A stretch of DNA of 64,000 bases from the NCBI GenBank assembly GCA_025716815.1, contig JAIXMN010000034.1, positions 186,001 to 250,000 of the forward strand. The letters run 5' to 3'. Each line of letters begins with the position of its first letter. Position 1 is the first letter of the stretch. The translations under genes were made by a program, and so were the position numbers. Below are positions 22,997 through 34,458 of this stretch, in pieces. The notes under the pieces were generated by a model. That model had not been told where the DNA came from and made no database searches. It was given only the letters and a program-made list of their open reading frames with translations. The DNA comes from Dichotomocladium elegans (lineage: Eukaryota > Mucoromycota > Mucoromycetes > Mucorales > Lichtheimiaceae).

Positions 22997-24641
22997 ATGG
23001 CCAACTGGAAAAACGTGAACAACTGGTAAAAGCTTTTAAATAACATCCCAATGCATGCTATTTTTTACTAACATACCGACTGGTCCTTCCCGTTCTTTCT
23101 TGCGCGCGCGTGTCATGAAGGCACTGGTAAGCTCATGGGAGAGAAAGATACAAAGCGGGCTTGGGCAGCACGAACGCGCTAAACAAGAATCACCCTTCCT
23201 CCACAACTCCCGTCAATAGGGTCAACAAGAACTGCCTCAACTGGACCCAAGACTACTTCAAGACCCAACTCGAAGGACTTGAGGCAGAACGAAATGGGAA
23301 TCGCGTCAAGATCACCAGCGTGGACGAGGTCACTGGCGATGTGGATCTCAATCAGCGCAAGGGAAAGATTATTACAATCTATGATGTCGAACTTAAGATT
23401 AGCTGGGAGGGTAATGCACAGAACTTCGCGTACAAAAGAGAACCGACCAGATAAGTTGATATGATGTAAAAAAATAGGCACAATGGCAGATGGAACCACG
23501 GGTTCAGGCAAGATCCATATTCCTGAAGTGGCCCACGATACCGACGCCGATGACTATGTGGTACTGATGACGTGACATTGAATGCATCGGGCGGAGAGAC
23601 AGTGTAAAGTGGGCTAATGCATTGCTAACCTTTGCATTATACGGATAGTATGCGATCACTGTGAATGACGATTCAAACCAAAAGCAACCTCTCCGCGAGA
23701 CAATCAAGAAGGGACTGACGCCACTCATCACCAAGAAATTTGAGGGCTTCGCTGGCGATCTCATTAAAGGTACAGATGATACGATCTATTATCAAACGGT
23801 GGTTGATACATGTTTTTATTATAGCACATGGAGCGGACGTGTATATTGACCAGGAAAAGACGGGTGCAACTGTCCGAGGGGTAGAACGTGTTGCAAAGGA
23901 ACGTACTTCAATTAATACTTCATCTGGATCCAAGACGGAAACCACGACTACTCCAACGACTACAGGCAGTAAAAATGGACCCAAGGTCAACACGACCACT
24001 CTGAATGACAGTATCGAGTTTCAGACTTCAGCGCATGAGATCTACGAAACGTTGCTGGATGCCCAGCGCGTGTCGGCTTGGACACGAGGCCCTGCTAAGA
24101 TTTCCAAAGAAGTTGGTAGCACCTTTGAACTGTTTAATGGCAACGTGAGAGGCGAGATTCTTGAGTTGGTAAGTATATATTGCTTTTGCTACGGCTGCTT
24201 GGTGGAGCTTATTATATGGCCAATAAAACTAGGTTCCCGACAAGAAGATTGTTCAGTCTTGGAGACTTTCTTCCTGGCCTGAAGGTAAACATGGGTGGAT
24301 TGTGGCTGTATGTATGCGTGTGTATGTGATCTTTGTCTTCATTGTACGAAGATAATAGCTTTTCATCTCTCTTCTTCTAATCCATACACATACATACACG
24401 CATGCATACACACACGCTTAAAAAAGAAATCCCTGCTAACGACCACTGTGACCCCTTTTGATGGGTCATAGGTCATTTCTCCAATGTTACAATGACATTA
24501 GAACAAAAGAGTGATTGCCTGCAGCTGCATGTGAAGCAGACAGGTGTGCCGGTCGGGGAAGAAGAGCTGACAGAACGGAACTGGACAGGTTACTATTGGA
24601 GATCCATTAAACAAACATTTGGCTTTGGTGCGGTATTCTAG
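22997..24641 (+). CDS. AHA1: Activator of Hsp90 ATPase (Aha1)
   Basis: Eight exons, 22997-23025, 23121-23126, 23220-23410, 23478-23560, 23649-23769, 23825-24168, 24233-24284 and 24472-24641, total 996 nt (331 aa); all phases close. The N-terminus is MANWKNVNNWHWVNKNCLNW, the conserved NWHW start of Aha1. The second exon is only six bases (GCACTG). Residues about 1-155 are the Hsp90-middle-domain-binding AHSA1_N domain. A Ser/Thr-rich linker follows, then the START-like AHSA1 C-domain (EIYETLLDAQRVSAWTRGPA ... NWTGYYW). The protein stimulates Hsp90 ATPase in the cytosol. An aataaa lies about 25 bp after the stop. Confidence 0.95.
23121..23126 (+). other. AHA1: Six-base micro-exon of AHA1
   Basis: GCACTG flanked by an AG acceptor (catgaag) and a gtaagc donor. 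It supplies the His and part of the flanking Trp codons of the conserved NWHW motif. Skipping it keeps the frame but removes two of the most conserved residues. Confidence 0.8.
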
Positions 24642-24792
24642 GTTGCATTCATCCATCACTGGACAAAAATAAAGAGGAATATACACACATAAATAAGTTC
24701 GTTATATATTGGATGTATGAGTGTGTATGTATATGTATATGTGTGCCGATGGGTGGATATCAAGCATTGCTTTGCATGTACATACATGAGGA

Positions 24793-25400
24793 TTAAACAC
24801 AAGCTTCGGGGATCTCCGTGAAAACGACGATAGCCGCAATGAGCTCCTCCTGTTCCTCGCCGTCCTCCTGGTTGGGAAAGGAGTCAAAACCGTCGTGGAC
24901 TAAACTTGAAAGGGGATGGAAAAAAGAGGATGGATGAAAACAAGGATGCAGAGGCAACCGTTTTCCGTGCCCCTGTGCCGGTTCCGGGCTGGTCTCTTCA
25001 TGGTTTCCGGTGATAATCTTATAACAAAAAACAAGGCCAAACGATACGGATTGTGATTCCCGAGGATAAATGCATGCGTATGCGTTCGTGCGTTTTGTGT
25101 CATAGTTTGTTTTAGGAAAAATAACAAGGAAAAAGATGACGCACATATCAGGTTTTGCATCCACAGTGGCCGGTACGGGATACGAGGGCAAATTTCTTAT
25201 TAAACTGCATTGCGTGTTTTCGTGGTAGGTGTTTGGGGGGGGAGGTTTGCGGGTCGGCTTGGGGGGAGAGAGAAAGCGCAAGATAAAATAAGCATACATA
25301 TACATATAATGTAAACATACATGTGGTTTGAAGATTTGGTTCTATCTATGTAGATCGATGCGGCGAAAAAGCGATTAAAGATTCGGTTAACGAAGCCCAT
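24793..25400 (-). CDS. Possible short multi-exon gene, unresolved
   Basis: Weakly supported. A start at 25400 reads MGFVNRIFNRFFAASI with a gtatgt donor and an apparent ccaag acceptor downstream. Two later segments splice in phase (ITGNHEETSPEPAQGHGKR to LVHDGFDSFPNQEDGEEQEE, via gttgcc...ttcaag at 24909-24962) and end at 24793. I could not connect the first part to the rest in frame. No family is recognised. It may be two unrelated short frames or UTR. Confidence 0.22.
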
Positions 25401-26201
25401 TGCTGAAGGAAGGGGAAGGAGACGGGACAATGATGATTGGCCAGCGTGGATAGCTGAAATGATGGTTCGTGCGCACTCCCTTTTATGGAAGTTAGATGGG
25501 TAGCAAGATGATACGCCTAATAATACGGCTCTCGCTCTATTTAGATTACGCGCATGCATGTGTAACTGTCAAGGCGATGGTCAAATAGGAAAGGAGAAAA
25601 GGAGAGCTGCTGACAAGTGGTGGATGCCGATCAAAAGATGTATCCCGTAAACTGAAGGTCCCGATTGCGCGACTTCCCACGTTAGAATGGTCCGTCAGCG
25701 AAAGAGGGTTTTAACCTTCTCTTCTTGATATCTCCCTTTCAGGACAGTGATTTGCCCCTTTCCTTTTCTCTTGCTCTTGTTCTGCAACCGTGTCATCCTC
25801 CCCGCTAAGGAAAGCATGCAATGCTCACATCACACACGCACACACATATACACAGGCATCCACGCGTAAAAGCATTTCCTGCCTACATCTCCTTCCCCTT
25901 TCCCCCCCCCAAACAGAGCTGTCATTGAAGTGTATAAATAAAAAATTGTTTCTTTTGTTCGTTCACCCCCCCTTTTTCCTACTCTTCTCTTTTTCTTTCT
26001 TTCTTCTTTTTCCTCCTTCTCTCTTTCTTTTTTCTATCTAAGAAATATACCAAGGAGCGCGTCTCGTCATCTCGCGTAGTTGGCTCTTCTTTTATTTCTT
26101 TGTATCTATTATCTTGCATACCGATCCCCGAATACATAACCGCCCCGACTGCCCGAGTAAAAAACAGCAATTGCTACTACTATAACAAACGAAAAAATAA
26201 G
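25401..26201. other. Promoter/5' region of the zinc-finger gene
   Basis: No gene seen. A strong pyrimidine tract (mostly C and T, about 25865-26040) precedes the ATG at 26202, typical of a fungal promoter or long 5' UTR. A CA-rich repeat lies at 25825-25850. Confidence 0.45.
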
Positions 26202-27352
26202 ATGGATATCCTCGAATTAATCAACGTCGAGTCCCAACATAACGGTAACAAGCTGCATCGATGCACTGTTCTCAATTGCAACAAAGCGTTTGGTAGGCAC
26301 AAAGACACAAAACAAAACAAAACAACATGGTGTAACTCATTCTCTAAAATTTGGCGTGCAGGACGTCGTTCTGACCTTGCCCGGCACCAACGGATCCATA
26401 CGAATGAGCGGTAAGGTCCCTAAATTAACCGGGGCAGTCTCATCCACACAAATATGCGCTAGACTCGTGTATAATATGTGCGTCTGTGGGATGATGTATT
26501 GCTTGTTTTTTTTTTGTTCCTCAGTTACTTATATGCAACATCATCGAATGTTCCTTCCTTTTGCAGGCCATATGTGTGTCACGAAGATGGGTGTGGCAAG
26601 AGCTTTATACAGGCAAGTAATGAACCTTATTTATATTGCCCTGACTAACGTCAAAAAACAGCGGTCTGCTCTAAAAGTCCATATGAGAACACATTCAGGC
26701 GAACGACCGCATGTATGTGAGTTTGAAGAATGCGGCAAGAGCTTCAGTGACAGCAGTTCGTTGGCTAGGCATAGGTAAAAAAAAATATACGAAAAAGGGG
26801 GAGAGGAAAAAGGAAATGGTCTTCATATGAAGCATAAATACGTATGAATACAAACGAGAGAATGGGCAAGTGAAAGGCGAGATACTGGAATAGATACTTA
26901 CTGACTTTTTACTTCGAAGGCGAATCCACACCGGTCGACGTCCTTATAAATGCCGTCACGAGGGATGCGACAAGAGCTTTGCACGTAAAACAGTGCTAAC
27001 AAGGCATCAAAAGACGGCGCACGGGCGCCCTGTCATAAATTTCGCCAAGCGTGCACCGCTCCAGTGGAAGCCGTACGAACCCGGCAAGGCTATCACCCCT
27101 TCAACGATGACGACGTCACCAACACCACCGCAATTGTCACCACCCTCGCCGGCGCCGCCCCGATCTCCCGAGGATGATCAACCGCTGCAACCTCTGTTCT
27201 CTTCGCTTGTCTGGCATCAGCAGTACCAACAGGAACCGACGACCTGCTTCTCATCCCTTCCTCATCTTCCGCCCATTTTCGCGCAGACACCGTACAGTCA
27301 TAACGACCGCCGTCCTTCTTCGCTGGACCCCTATTACATTGTCGGACCATAG
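26202..27352 (+). CDS. C2H2 zinc-finger transcription factor, four fingers
   Basis: Five exons, 26202-26292, 26362-26410, 26567-26612, 26662-26774 and 26920-27352, total 732 nt (243 aa); phases close. Four tandem C2H2 fingers of C-x4-C-x12-H-x3/4-H type occupy residues about 20-140: CTVLNC, CHEDGC, CEFEEC and CRHEGC starts, with TGRRP/SGERP/TNERP linkers. The C-terminal 100 residues are Pro/Ser/Gln rich and disordered, like an activation region. The third intron starts CAG|GCAAGT, a GC-AG intron; only this choice gives the exact 12-residue finger spacing. It should be a nuclear DNA-binding regulator; targets are unknown. Confidence 0.9.
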
Positions 27353-28765
27353 ACGATGCCCATCATTCATTCTCTCTCCGAGTGGAAGATCTTCAATCCA
27401 CTCCCGTTACACACTACTTTCATCGCCACCTCTATGCCACCCTTGTTTCTTCCGATTTCTTTGTTTATATGTACATATATGTTTATAATTGATTTTATGT
27501 CCTCTTGCTCCTCTCCTTTTCATGCTTTTCCTTCCGTATGCCTTATCTAAACAGCCTCCTTCCTCTACAACCGCAAATTGTAAGGATCCTTCTTCTTCTT
27601 CTTCTTCTCCTCCTCCCATACCAGAGTATGCATACGCATATAAGCCATACCGTTTATTATCACTAAAATACATACTTTTAAGCGCCTTTACCCTCGCGTG
27701 TTTGTTAAATACATAGGCAGGCCAGAAGAACAACAACATCTTGGTTTTACTTTTTCTGTAGTAGACTGACGCTACATGCCGCCTTGTGAGCCACGAATAA
27801 AAGAACAATGCAGAAGTATTCACACAATAGCCCTGCATTTCTATACAAACGTCTATCAACATATGTTTGCATTATTCCCGTTCTCGCAGCGAGTCTTTAG
27901 ATTAGAATAAACATGCGTGGTCTCTTTTTCCCTCACGACCCATGGGTTCCATTGGAGAGCCATATGCAGAACCAGGGACTTCATCATCGATTTAAACGCA
28001 TCCTACGTAGCTCGCATCATGACAGACTGCCAATCAGCCGGTACAGATACAAATAAAGCATCATTTGCCATTTCATTCACCCTGTGCCATGCCACTAGTG
28101 GCCCCCTTACTCGCTTCTCCCCCTCCCCTCGGAATATGTACGTACATAATAGATATGTGGTTCCCCTTCCCTGCCAGCACCCCCTCCTCCCCGAAATCTA
28201 AAAAAGTCACATACTATCTTTGCCCAGAGTAACCCATCAAAATGAGATGCCCTCTCATTACGCTCGGTCAGCCTCACCTCTATAAAAATCATCTGAAATG
28301 AGAAATCAACCACACTTTGCAAAGATGGGCAGGCTCACGGCTGCCTTGATCTTATAAGTGATGCCATGGATGAGGTCCCATATTCTCTTGTTCGCCATAC
28401 ACAAAACATTTGCATGGTCTACTTTGCAAGCAGTAACATGTGAGCTTGTTGCTACGCAGATCCCCACAGAAAGACTGATAAAAATAGCAGGTTCGATGTG
28501 CAGTTGATCAAGATGGTGTCCCCATCGGTGGGCCAAGAAACCCCTACGCCATAATTTCCTCTCCCTCCCCCCTTTTACGAAGTTTAAAGCAAAGATGGAT
28601 TTTTCCTCCTCCTTCACCGCCCTTTAGTATAACGCGTCAGAATAAATGGATCGATTAATACATCCGAATGCGTAGATTTCATTTCAATTGATAGAATCGT
28701 TGAGTAGTACAGAACATCTCGTGGTCAATTCGTACTACCGCACCGGTTATATTCTTTGTTCCTTT
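27353..28765. other. Intergenic between convergent genes
   Basis: It holds the 3' ends of the zinc-finger gene and the carbonic anhydrase. A TTC-rich simple repeat lies at about 27586-27612. A minus frame at 28306-28617 is open for 103 codons, but I see no recognisable features and do not call it. Confidence 0.4.
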
Positions 28766-29790
28766 TTATTGAGTCACCTTGTAGATCTTGTCCAACTCCT
28801 TGTTATCATGCGCACAGAATCCGAGACGGCGAGCATGACTGTAATGGCAACACAGACAACCAAATTCAGATCTATAGCTCCTTATTTTTTTTAATTTTTT
28901 TTCACTTACCCATCCGAGAGGTCATATGCCCATGCATGAACCGCCAGTTTTTGACCGCGTGCCCATGCGTTCTGAACCGTGGTGGTGTGGCACAGATTCT
29001 TGGCTGAATGAATAGCATTAAACTCCACGAGGCGTCGGAAGCGATCCGTACTATCCGAGATGGCCTCCAACTCTTCTTCGTGCACTAATCCAAACAAGAT
29101 ACATAGTTAGTTTCATGATAAGAATGATGACTCAGAAAACCAGAATCAACGTACATCGATACACGTCCTTGATATTACGAAGCCAGCTATCAATCAGACC
29201 ATATTGCTCATTGCCTGAAGCGGCAGCAACACCACCGCAGTTATAGTGGCCTATTTTTACATCCCTCACGTCAGCGACCGGCCTTTTCCTCCCGGCCCAT
29301 CCGCCTTATGATTTACCGCAGACAATGATGTGCTGGACCTTAAGCACCTCCACAGCATACTGAATGACGGCAAGCGAATTGATATCCGAGTTGATGACAA
29401 CATTAGCAATGTTACGATGGACAAAGAGTTCACCCGGACCAAGCTGGAGGATTTGTTCGGCCGGAACACGCGAGTCAGAGCAACCTGATCGAAGGTTGTA
29501 CAGAAATCAGAAGGGATTGCTGGTGACACCTCTTTTCTTATTACCAATCCAAAGGATCTTTGGTTCCTGCTTCAAATTAATCTGTCTGAAAAACTCGGGA
29601 TCTTGTTCCTTTACGGCTTTGGCCCATTCGCGGTTGGCCTGGAGCAGTTTAGTCAGATCCTCATCGGCAGGATCGAATTTGTTAATGGTGCCACGAATAG
29701 GGGAGAGAGAGCTGGATGCTAAATGATGTTAAGAATCAGGTCAGCAACTGTTCTGTCATAGATCTTCCATGAAATACTCTTACTGCTCAT
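28766..29790 (-). CDS. Beta-class carbonic anhydrase
   Basis: Six exons on the minus strand, 29784-29790, 29545-29718, 29317-29484, 29155-29250, 28910-29084 and 28766-28838, total 693 nt (230 aa), phases closing. The zinc site is complete: GCSDSRVP gives the first Cys and the Asp-Arg dyad, and CGHYNCGG gives the His and second Cys. The reaction is reversible hydration of CO2 to bicarbonate. The family-typical RNIANVV, NIKDVYRLHEEEL and C-terminal KELDKIYKV segments are present. The first coding exon is only seven bases (ATG AGC A). No clear mitochondrial leader is seen, so it is probably cytosolic. Confidence 0.93.
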
Positions 29791-30104
29791 TGGAGTTACT
29801 GAATGCTGCAAGGGAGAAGTTGGGGGAAAAGGCAAAGAAAAAAAAAACAATGGCTGGTTCCCCACCCGATGATTCATTATGCGAAGATGCGGAGTTTCCC
29901 ATTCATCAGTTCCTGCTTGATTTCATTTCCCGGGGAGGCGTGGGGGACTGGGGAATATTTCATCTCTGATGATGTCAATTTTTCATACATTCGCTTGTAT
30001 CACCCCCAATCGCTCCCTCAAAACTCCAGGCATTGGGGATGTGTGTAACAAGCTAAACAAGCCACAAGGTGGCAGAGAGACGAAATACCCCATCCCCCAT
30101 CCTT

Positions 30105-33100
30105 ATCTATTGGGATTTTCTCCGGCCATTCAGCCAGTGGAACTTTATTGTTCGTCCGGAATATGAATATGGCTTAGCAGTGTGAGTAGCCGTCATGTTT
30201 ATTTGCGTGACATCAAGAGAGGCATCGAAATCACTGCATGCCTCAGAACGCATGATTGTCAGCAGCGGGGACAGCGTTTCTTTGCGCTTTCCTCCATTGA
30301 TGACGATAACCGCGAGTTCCAACGCAGGAAGGTATATTGAAGCGCCAACGCTACCTCAGAACTGCCAGTTTATAGAGCTATTTATCCCTTCGTCCATAGA
30401 CGGAGAAAGAGAATATGTCTGTGCATGCATGCATCTGCGCAGAGGCTTTTTATCGACCGTGAAGCCCAATGACCATAATGACTTGCTTAGGCTCAAGATG
30501 CAAACCTATGAGCCTAGGTGCTTATATTTTGGAATTATCGGCTCGGAAAAGAATGCATTGAAAAAAAGAAGTGCCAGCTTTGACTATCTCCCAAAAGGAC
30601 TAGTGCCATCTCTCTCTCACTCTCTCTCTTCATTGTTTTATCTACGAGCAGGGTAGATGGATGCATAGCTTCATGCTCAGTACAATGCGACAGCTCCTCC
30701 TCTCATCACACACGCGCTGCCATAAACAGATTAGCCCATTATTTCCGCGGCGGTGCCTTTGATCTATGTACGTCGTGAGTTGGAGAAAGCACTCATGTAC
30801 ATAAGACGGAACATAAGCATTTCTGATCTGCATATGAATTCCGAAGAGAAGGATGCTGTAACTGCCAGAGTTCCTGTACACAGTGGACATTATTAATCTG
30901 GAGTCTGGTGAGAACCACTGTCTTCCTCTCTCCTTCTTTAAGGGACGAGTGGAAGACCTTTATTTTTTATCGTCAACCTGATATTTTCATCGTTGAAAGA
31001 TTGTAGCTTGTTCCATTATTAATAGTTCGTACGTAATACTTTCCAGCCTTCCATGTTTTCTCCTGAAGATCGAATATTCCATCTAGATCCTCACATTTTA
31101 AACATCCTCCGAGGTGTTTTCTTGAATGTTTTCTTATTTCGACAAAGCTGCATTGAAGTAGAAATCATCCGAGTCTACTATCGGCATTATGTGTGCCCTT
31201 ATCAAGAAACAAACTTGCAGCTTTCTTGAACCAATATCCAATTGAATCCATCAAAAGTCGGGTTCAGTCCGTCTATATTGTTGATAACCACTCTGAAGTC
31301 TCATGGCCAGACCTTCGGAAGCACTTGGCGCCATCTACCGGAACCAGTTTTTACTCAAAGCTCACATGTTCCGCCCATTGTAATGTAAACTTGGTTATCT
31401 GCAATACCTTTTGCTTTAATCCGTAGCATCCCGCAAGTACGCTAACATCTTAATCCCAATCTAGTAAAGTATTTATAAAACGCAAATAAAAAGAGCGATT
31501 TCTATAGGTTATTACACCTATGACTGCTTGTAAATCACATCAGGATGAATGGCAATTTGTCAACCGTCTTCACACGATTGCGGCAGTAGTATTACCTCGG
31601 TTAAGAGCTAAAGATGATCTCGAGACTGGCGCGCATATATCGAAAGAAACCGCCAATGCAATGAATAGCCAAGTGGGATATAGTTAGGATACTGCGCACA
31701 GAGAAAGTATGAAATAGATGTAAGACAACAAGTATGTAATGAAAGGAGCTCAAGACATATTATGAATTGTTGTAGCTATTTGGATATCAATGCACTCATA
31801 CTCCTCAAGGAAGAATGCTAAAATATAATACGATTCTTCGTCTGTCACCATGGTCACACTCTATAGGCCAAAGCTTTACTTCGTTGATGATGCCGGAGAG
31901 GAGTTGTTACGCAGGCAGGTCTTCATTACGTAATAGTGTACATGCGATAGTACTTGACTTATCATCTTCTTCCTCAGGAATTTCCAGTAAGACACTGAGA
32001 CGTGTGTTATGAGGATTGCTAGTTGTGTAAAAACCAAGGGATCGAAATCATAATCTTTGAGACAAGCTACTCCTTATTGAGTAAAAGCTAATTATCTTTT
32101 TATATGCGTTGGAATGAACCAGGTTATCTTTTACGGAACATGTGTGAGCCATCGACACCGCTTTTCCGTTACTCACCATCTGTGATTATTATGCCGGGCT
32201 ATTGTTCCCTCCGACTTACATTAGGAGGAAATCAGCAATTGGATGAATGTGGTATAGGAGAAGTCAGGACGTCAAGACGTATTTGCAGGAAAGCTTTGAA
32301 TGATCAGTAATCCTGCCTGCTCGTGAGTGTGAAAGCCCAGTGTCATCAACAACAGAACTGCGACAGACACCTTTACGCATCTGCAACATATGCTTGATGT
32401 TGATCCAAGTCATATGCTGCTCGACGTGATGCTTGACGAACGTGAAGACCATCGGAAGAAGTGCTCCACTGGCAAACTCTTAGCTGGAAAGGGGATACTG
32501 GCCAGTATGATCGTTATTACCTCCTTACCGATGTCGTTCTCTTGTATAAAGACCGACAGTCCTGCTTGGCATCCACAAACGCTAGAGAATCGACGTTGAA
32601 ATAACATATGGAGTTTGTTACAATTCAAGAAAATATATAGCAGTATATAGCTTAACGTTTCTTGGCTGGTACTGAGCCCAAGGTCTCCATAGTAACGCTT
32701 AGCAGGAAGATAGATCACCAAAATAGCAGGAGGAATGTAATCACTTTATCGAACAATCTCTATTTTTGAAGAGATATTCAGGGCAGTTGCCAGCAGCGTC
32801 CGTAGAAGCGAACACTACGGTCTTGGTTTCAGTCCTCGAAGCACCCAGCGTACTTCTTGCGCTTTATATACATAATCTCAGCAAGGCTCTTCTCTGCATT
32901 GCACAGAACCATTAATGAAAGTAGTGATCGTCTAGTTGTCTAAAGATGTGCATGAATAGTTTGAATGGGAATGATATGTTAAGCAGCTCGCTATCAATAT
33001 TAGCGTATCCCCGAATTGACCTGGAAAATTCAGGTTTTATGAACACGTTTCAACTTTCCAGTGTCTGTTCGAAATGCTCTTACGGTTTTGAAAGTTACCT

Positions 33101-34110
33101 ATTAACATAAACTTCAATAATCTGAAATGCTATTTCGGCACATTCCCTGCTCTGCACTCACCAAACTTACTAGTATATCGATAGTTGCCGAAGGTACGAC
33201 TAGCATTATCAAGGTTTCTTGAGATCTGCTGTTCCGGAAGCAATAATACCAAGGGATGCTGGAGAACCTACTGTAAACTATCCACTTATCACGCACACAT
33301 ACCAGCTGCTGTCGCGCTGGATCCTCCTCCACGAGCTGGGATATAGTCATAACTCTTTTTATAACGTTTTCCTTAGTCTGGATGGGAGGAATGTCAAGCT
33401 GTCGACAAAGCTCTTATGGTTCTCATACTGACACATCTCGAAGGCTGCACGGAAGCTGCCAACAATGAGACTGGGTAGCATCCCTACATGCCCCAGGAGG
33501 CGACATATGTCAGCATTGACATCATGGCCGCCTACAAAGTTAATGTCCAGGCATGATTTAGCGAGTGTTTCCGGTCTGCTGTCAACGATCTGTTGAATGT
33601 GCGTCAGAGGGGAGGAAGAGACGCACAAGGAAACGGTTAACAACGATGAGTACGAGTCCCATCAAGTCTGTGAAAGGAGAATAGGAAGGCCAGCGGGCGA
33701 AGTGAAGAAAGCATTGCGACGCAGGAACCCCTCGATCCCGTCAATCTCATGGCCGGAGACTGGAGGCGTGGGTTATCCTCGCAGAGCACCCGTGGATCCT
33801 CCAAGCGTACGCCGAGGATGGTGATGTGTTCGCACAAGATGTCATCTACTATGCTGCCAAGAATCTCCAGAAAAAGATCTTAATGTTTCTATCTGAGGCG
33901 AGATGGGTCAAAGTCAGTCCAATACTTCCTCCCTGAACTTCTTGAGTGCGCTTGGACAGGCGGACCAAGCGCAGAGGCTTTCTCCCGCCCCTCCCTTTAA
34001 AGAATTTTTCGGACCTGTTACAGCAGGATTAATATGCAATAAGCAAAATGTCTGAGCCGTTCTCCTTTCGATAAATGGAGGGGAGGCGCCCTGGGATGAA
34101 TCGGCTGGGT
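30105..34110 (-). mobile_element. Unclassified ~4 kb mobile element, decayed, long copy
   Basis: Defined by co-linear similarity to 50975-51680 on the opposite strand. Going down the minus strand: 34110-34010 (cgcctcccctcc...tgcttattgcat), 32460-32390 (FVKHHVEQHMTWINIKHMLQ), 31960-31830 (LLRNEDLPA...HGD) and 30272-30107 (SEACSDFDASLDV then AKPYS). Each block has a counterpart in the same order in the other copy. The similarities are stronger at the protein level, so the element once coded. Stops occur throughout. I recognise no transposase, reverse transcriptase or integrase motif and found no terminal repeats by eye. No host gene is visible inside the interval. Confidence 0.55.
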
Positions 34111-34458
34111 GTAGAGCATCCTTTTAGCAATAGAGACCGCTCTGAGACAACATAGTATTAGGCTCGATCTTTTACACCCTGCTAACGTTCACATTTCATC
34201 ACATGTTCATCGTCGCGTCCGCAATAGTCTCGGTTTATTAAGCGCATAGATTACTGCTCTTTAAATGCAGATACTGTACATGGGCGGCGTGATAGTCATC
34301 ACCGCATGGCTCAACCTCGGTTGCCAAAAAATAGTGATATTACAGAGAATCCACTTCCATTGGCGGAAAATGAATAGGTGCCCTGCCTAATGAGAGGCCT
34401 CACGTCGCTGCATGCCCCCGCTTCTCGTTTCTTTTCTCACTCCCCACTTTAAGTCATA

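Noticed and set aside
28306..28617. 103-codon minus-strand frame
   Set aside because: No family features, no start context, and it lies in the convergent 3' region.
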